Of a stretch of DNA of 64,000 nucleotides, positions 61,695 to 64,000 are shown in pieces. The notes beneath the pieces were generated by a model that was given only the letters and a program-made list of their open reading frames with translations, made no database searches and was not told the origin of the DNA. Within the stretch, counting starts at the first letter, position 1. Each line of letters opens with the position of its first letter. This DNA comes from Anaeramoeba flamelloides. Lineage: Eukaryota > Metamonada > Anaeramoebidae. The stretch lies in contig JANTQA010000063.1 of assembly GCA_027625915.1 (NCBI GenBank), positions 4,979,501 through 5,043,500 on the forward strand, written 5' to 3'. Made by a program: the position numbers and the translations under genes.

Positions 61695-62097
61695 CAGCTG
61701 TTCCAAGGCTACCATGAAATTTTTTCAATATCAAAATTTGATGTTGATTTAGATTTTTAAAAAGTTGGATAAAAGAATACATAAGCTCATATTGAAAAAA
61801 AAAAAATTCATAAATGAGTTGATACGAAAATTAAACTTATGATGTGATCGAAAAAAAAAATTTTTTTTTCAGAGTGAATTTTATGTCGTTTCTCAATGAA
61901 TTTTTAATGTCTAGATTCATTTTGGGTTCAGAAAATTTATTTTTTGAAAATCAGCAAAAATTCTTGAATATTGGATAATATAAGAATTTTTTTTTTTCAA
62001 TATGAGCTTATGTATTCTTTTATCCAACTTTTTAAAAATCTAAATCAACATCAAATTTTGATATTGAAAAAATTTCACGGTAGCTTTGGATAGACTG
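61695..62097. mobile_element. MITE family 3, full copy 1 (403 bp)
   Basis: Inverted ends of about 110 bp: CAGCTGTTCCAAGGCTACCA and TTGATGTTGATTTAGATTTT at the left are mirrored by AAAATCTAAATCAACATCAA and GGTAGCTTTGGATAGACTG at the right. TA flanks both sides (61693-61694 and 62098-62099). There is no coding capacity. Ends CAG...CTG with TA duplication suggest Tc1/mariner-type mobilisation. Confidence 0.8.
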
Positions 62098-62099
62098 TA

Positions 62100-62215
62100 T
62101 TTTTTTTTTTAATATGAGCATTCTTCTTCATAAATTAAACAATTTAAAAATCCATATCAACAGTAAAATTTGATATTGAAAAAATTTCAAGGTAGCTTTG
62201 GAAAGTTGTATAATT
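62100..62215. mobile_element. MITE family 3, terminal fragment
   Basis: AATATGAGCATTCTTCTTCA, then AAATCCATATCAACAGTAAA and TTTCAAGGTAGCTTTGGAAA: a third right terminal repeat directly next to full copy 1, without the rest of the element. Confidence 0.6.
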
Positions 62216-62308
62216 AAGATCTAGAAATAAGTGTTTTTTTTTTTTATTTTTTCTTTCTCAATTTTTCCATTTTTTTGATTTTCTTTTTTTAGTTGGTATG
62301 TAATTATA

Positions 62309-62707
62309 CAGTCAATCCAAAGTTACCTTGAACTTTTATCAATATCAAATTTTGATATTGATATAAAGTTTTACATAGTTCAATATGAGAATAATAAAGC
62401 TCATATTGAAAAAAAAAATTCCAAAATGAGTCAATATTCAAGAATTTTTTCTGATTTTCAAAAAAGAAATTTTCAGAACCCAAAATGACTCTAAACAACA
62501 AAAATTCATTAAGAAACAACATAAAATTTCCTCTAAAAAATAAATTTATTTTTCGATCACATTAGAAGAATATTTTTTTTATGAGCTCATTTATGAAAAA
62601 AAATTTTCAATATAAGCTTTCTTATTCTTATATTCTTAGATTTAAAAATCTATATCAACATCAAAATTTGATATTGATAAAATTTCACGGTAGCCTTTGA
62701 ACGGCTG
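62309..62707. mobile_element. MITE family 3, full copy 2 (399 bp)
   Basis: Left end CAGTCAATCCAAAGTTACCT, right end CGGTAGCCTTTGAACGGCTG, with TA on both sides (62307-62308 and 62708-62709). The subterminal AATATCAAATTTTGATATTG is itself palindromic. The 72-codon frame on its minus strand is not a gene. Confidence 0.8.
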
Positions 62708-62917
62708 TATTTTTTCTTTTATTAATTGATCAACTTTTAATTTTCATGTTCCATTAAGATTAGTAATTAAAAATCGTGTTTCACTTTTTTTCCCTGGGTC
62801 ATTTTTTTTACTGGTAATAAAAGATCATTTTGAATTTTTGAAATTGAGATTTGTTTTTCGCTTTTTTTTCTTCTTGAATTTTTTGTCAAAGAGATACTCT
62901 TTCATTTTTTTTCCAAA

Positions 62918-63112
62918 ATGGTTATTTGGAATTTATCAATCAAAAGAATGGAAATTTCCCAATACCCTTTTTGGTTTCTAGTAGCACCTTTAGTCAGAAG
63001 GAAATCCAAGGAAAGTGATTCGACCCTTAAAGAAATTATTTTGTTTTTACCTTACCACACCACTTATTTGAATTTGAAAAGGAAAAAAACAAAAGTGACA
63101 AGTGTAAATTGA
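62918..63112 (+). CDS. possible small ORF, 64 codons
   Basis: Begins CCAAAATGGTTATTTGG, a reasonable start context, and encodes a mixed-composition peptide (MEISQYPFWFLVAPLVRRKS, ending KVTSVN) with a short hydrophobic stretch. No family recognised, no clear splice sites and no second copy. It may be a small gene or chance. Confidence 0.25.
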   Translation: MVIWNLSIKRMEISQYPFWFLVAPLVRRKSKESDSTLKEIILFLPYHTTYLNLKRKKTKVTSVN

Positions 63113-63380
63113 ATGTCCAACAAAAGAATGGTGTTTTTCAAGTATTTATTGCACATTTAAAAATATTAATAAAAAAATAATAATAACAGGATTTGCGTTC
63201 TTATTCTCAAAAACACAATCAAACCATTTTTGAAAGGTAAAATATTTTTCAAAATAGTAATTTCTGTTACACCAAAAAGGCTGTTATTCACAGACTTCTC
63301 AAGCGAAATTAAAATTTGTTACTCTTTTCAAAAAATGGGATTTGTGTTGATCTAAAAAATAAGAACATACTGCGGTTGCG

Positions 63381-64000
63381 TTATTTAATTTTATTTGTCA
63401 TCCAGCTCCAACCTTCTTTTAATCCTTTCCCTGTTAACGCACAGCATGGGCGTATTGCCCAGCAGTGGTTTTGAATTTCGTTTAACTTGAGAGCTCTGAT
63501 CAATTCTTTGGGCTCTAAAGAAGTTTTTTTGTCGGTTTTGTTTGCAAAGATTAAACAGCAGCACCCTTCCAGTTCTTTGTTGTTTAAAACATTGAAGATT
63601 TCCTTGCGTGTTGTTTCAAGTCTACTATGATCAGAGCTATCAACTACAAAAATAACAGCAGAGGTTTCAGGATAATAAGCAGACCATGTTCTTCGAAGTT
63701 TGTCTTGCCCACCAACCTAAAATTATTTGTAAAAACGATATTGACAAATTTGCCAAAATAAAGTTTTAATTTAGCATTGCTTTGAAATTCTTTGTCAAAA
63801 GAAAATCGAAAAGCTACCAAACAAAGAAGAAGAAATTTAGACTTACATCCCAACATTTAAATTTTACATTTTTGTATTCCAATTCTTCGCAATTTGATCC
63901 GATCGTAGGACACGTGTAAACAATTTCATTCATTGCTAAATAATAGAGTATGGTTGTTTTACCAGCATTGTCTAATCCTAGAATTAGAATTTTGTGAGTT
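63381..64000 (-). CDS. ARL5: ARL5-type ARF-like GTPase, N-terminus beyond the window
   Basis: ARL5 proteins act at the trans-Golgi, recruiting GARP for endosome-to-Golgi traffic. Two exons are visible: 63847-64000, continuing past the right edge, and 63381-63716. They are separated by a 130-nt intron (GTAAGT to TTTTAG), phase 0. Exon 1 has [11 protein letters not shown] (P-loop), then [20 protein letters not shown] (switch I), ending WD. Exon 2 opens [11 protein letters not shown] (switch II), then [15 protein letters not shown] (usually NKQD), [14 protein letters not shown] and [21 protein letters not shown] and the WxIxxCCALTGxGL pair are distinctive of ARL5 rather than ARF1 or ARL1. The catalytic Gln of the WDVGGQ motif is present. 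The start codon and the probable N-terminal myristoylation signal would lie beyond 64000. 163 residues are seen, against about 179 for the full protein. Confidence 0.93.

Larger units (their letters stand above)
60314..63380. other. 3.1-kb MITE-rich region between BRAP2-type gene and ARL5
   Basis: Contains two 11-base poly-G tracts (60476-60486 and 61112-61122), a TACAGTCAATCTCTCTAAAT motif at 60666 that looks like a lone transposon end, and a cluster of MITE family 3 copies from 61395 to 62707. A short plus-strand frame, 62918-63112, is treated separately. Confidence 0.6.

Overview
The window is nuclear DNA from an AT-rich, intron-bearing eukaryotic microbe (roughly four bases in five are A or T). 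Evidence: GT..AG introns (GTAAGT, GTAATT and GTAAAA donors, T-rich acceptors), long intergenic homopolymer tracts, and proteins full of Lys, Asn, Glu, Gln and Ser runs. The proteins are ordinary eukaryotic ones, and gene density is low: nine genes in 64 kb. A free-living amoeboid or flagellate protist such as a dictyostelid or anaeramoebid would fit, but I cannot name the species from sequence alone.

Layout. 1751-3198 (+) is a Lys-rich low-complexity protein in three exons. 8866-9713 (-) is GAR1, the H/ACA snoRNP protein, with an RGG tail. 12597-13815 (+) is ribosomal protein eS7 (RPS7), apparently with a 16-nt first coding exon. 13816-26417 has no gene I can support and holds two inverted 1,197-bp TTAA-flanked transposon copies. 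26418-30822 (+) is a 1,315-residue double-PHD-finger protein with a long Glu-Arg repeat. 38046-42053 (+) is a PQ-loop membrane protein whose last intron (2.9 kb) carries a third copy of the TTAA element and a palindromic repeat array. 43792-46563 (+) is an unidentified 923-residue helical protein. 49998-54873 (-) is ORC1, spread over three exons with a 3.3-kb second intron. 58680-60313 (+) is a BRAP2-type UBP zinc-finger protein with an apparently dead RING. 63381-64000 (-) is an ARL5-type GTPase running off the right edge.

The genes do not form a pathway: they are unrelated housekeeping functions (ribosome, snoRNP, replication licensing, chromatin reading, trafficking, signalling). The other theme is small non-autonomous DNA transposons. 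I see at least four MITE-like families (three resembling TA-targeting Tc1/mariner relatives, one TTAA-targeting), several nested or clustered, plus older dispersed repeats and a family of palindromic units.

Two genes (PQ-loop and BRAP2) contain a change of reading frame that no ordinary intron explains. The two shifts go in different directions, which argues for assembly indels rather than a programmed event. I found no CRISPR array, no tRNA or rRNA gene, and no convincing undescribed multi-gene system.
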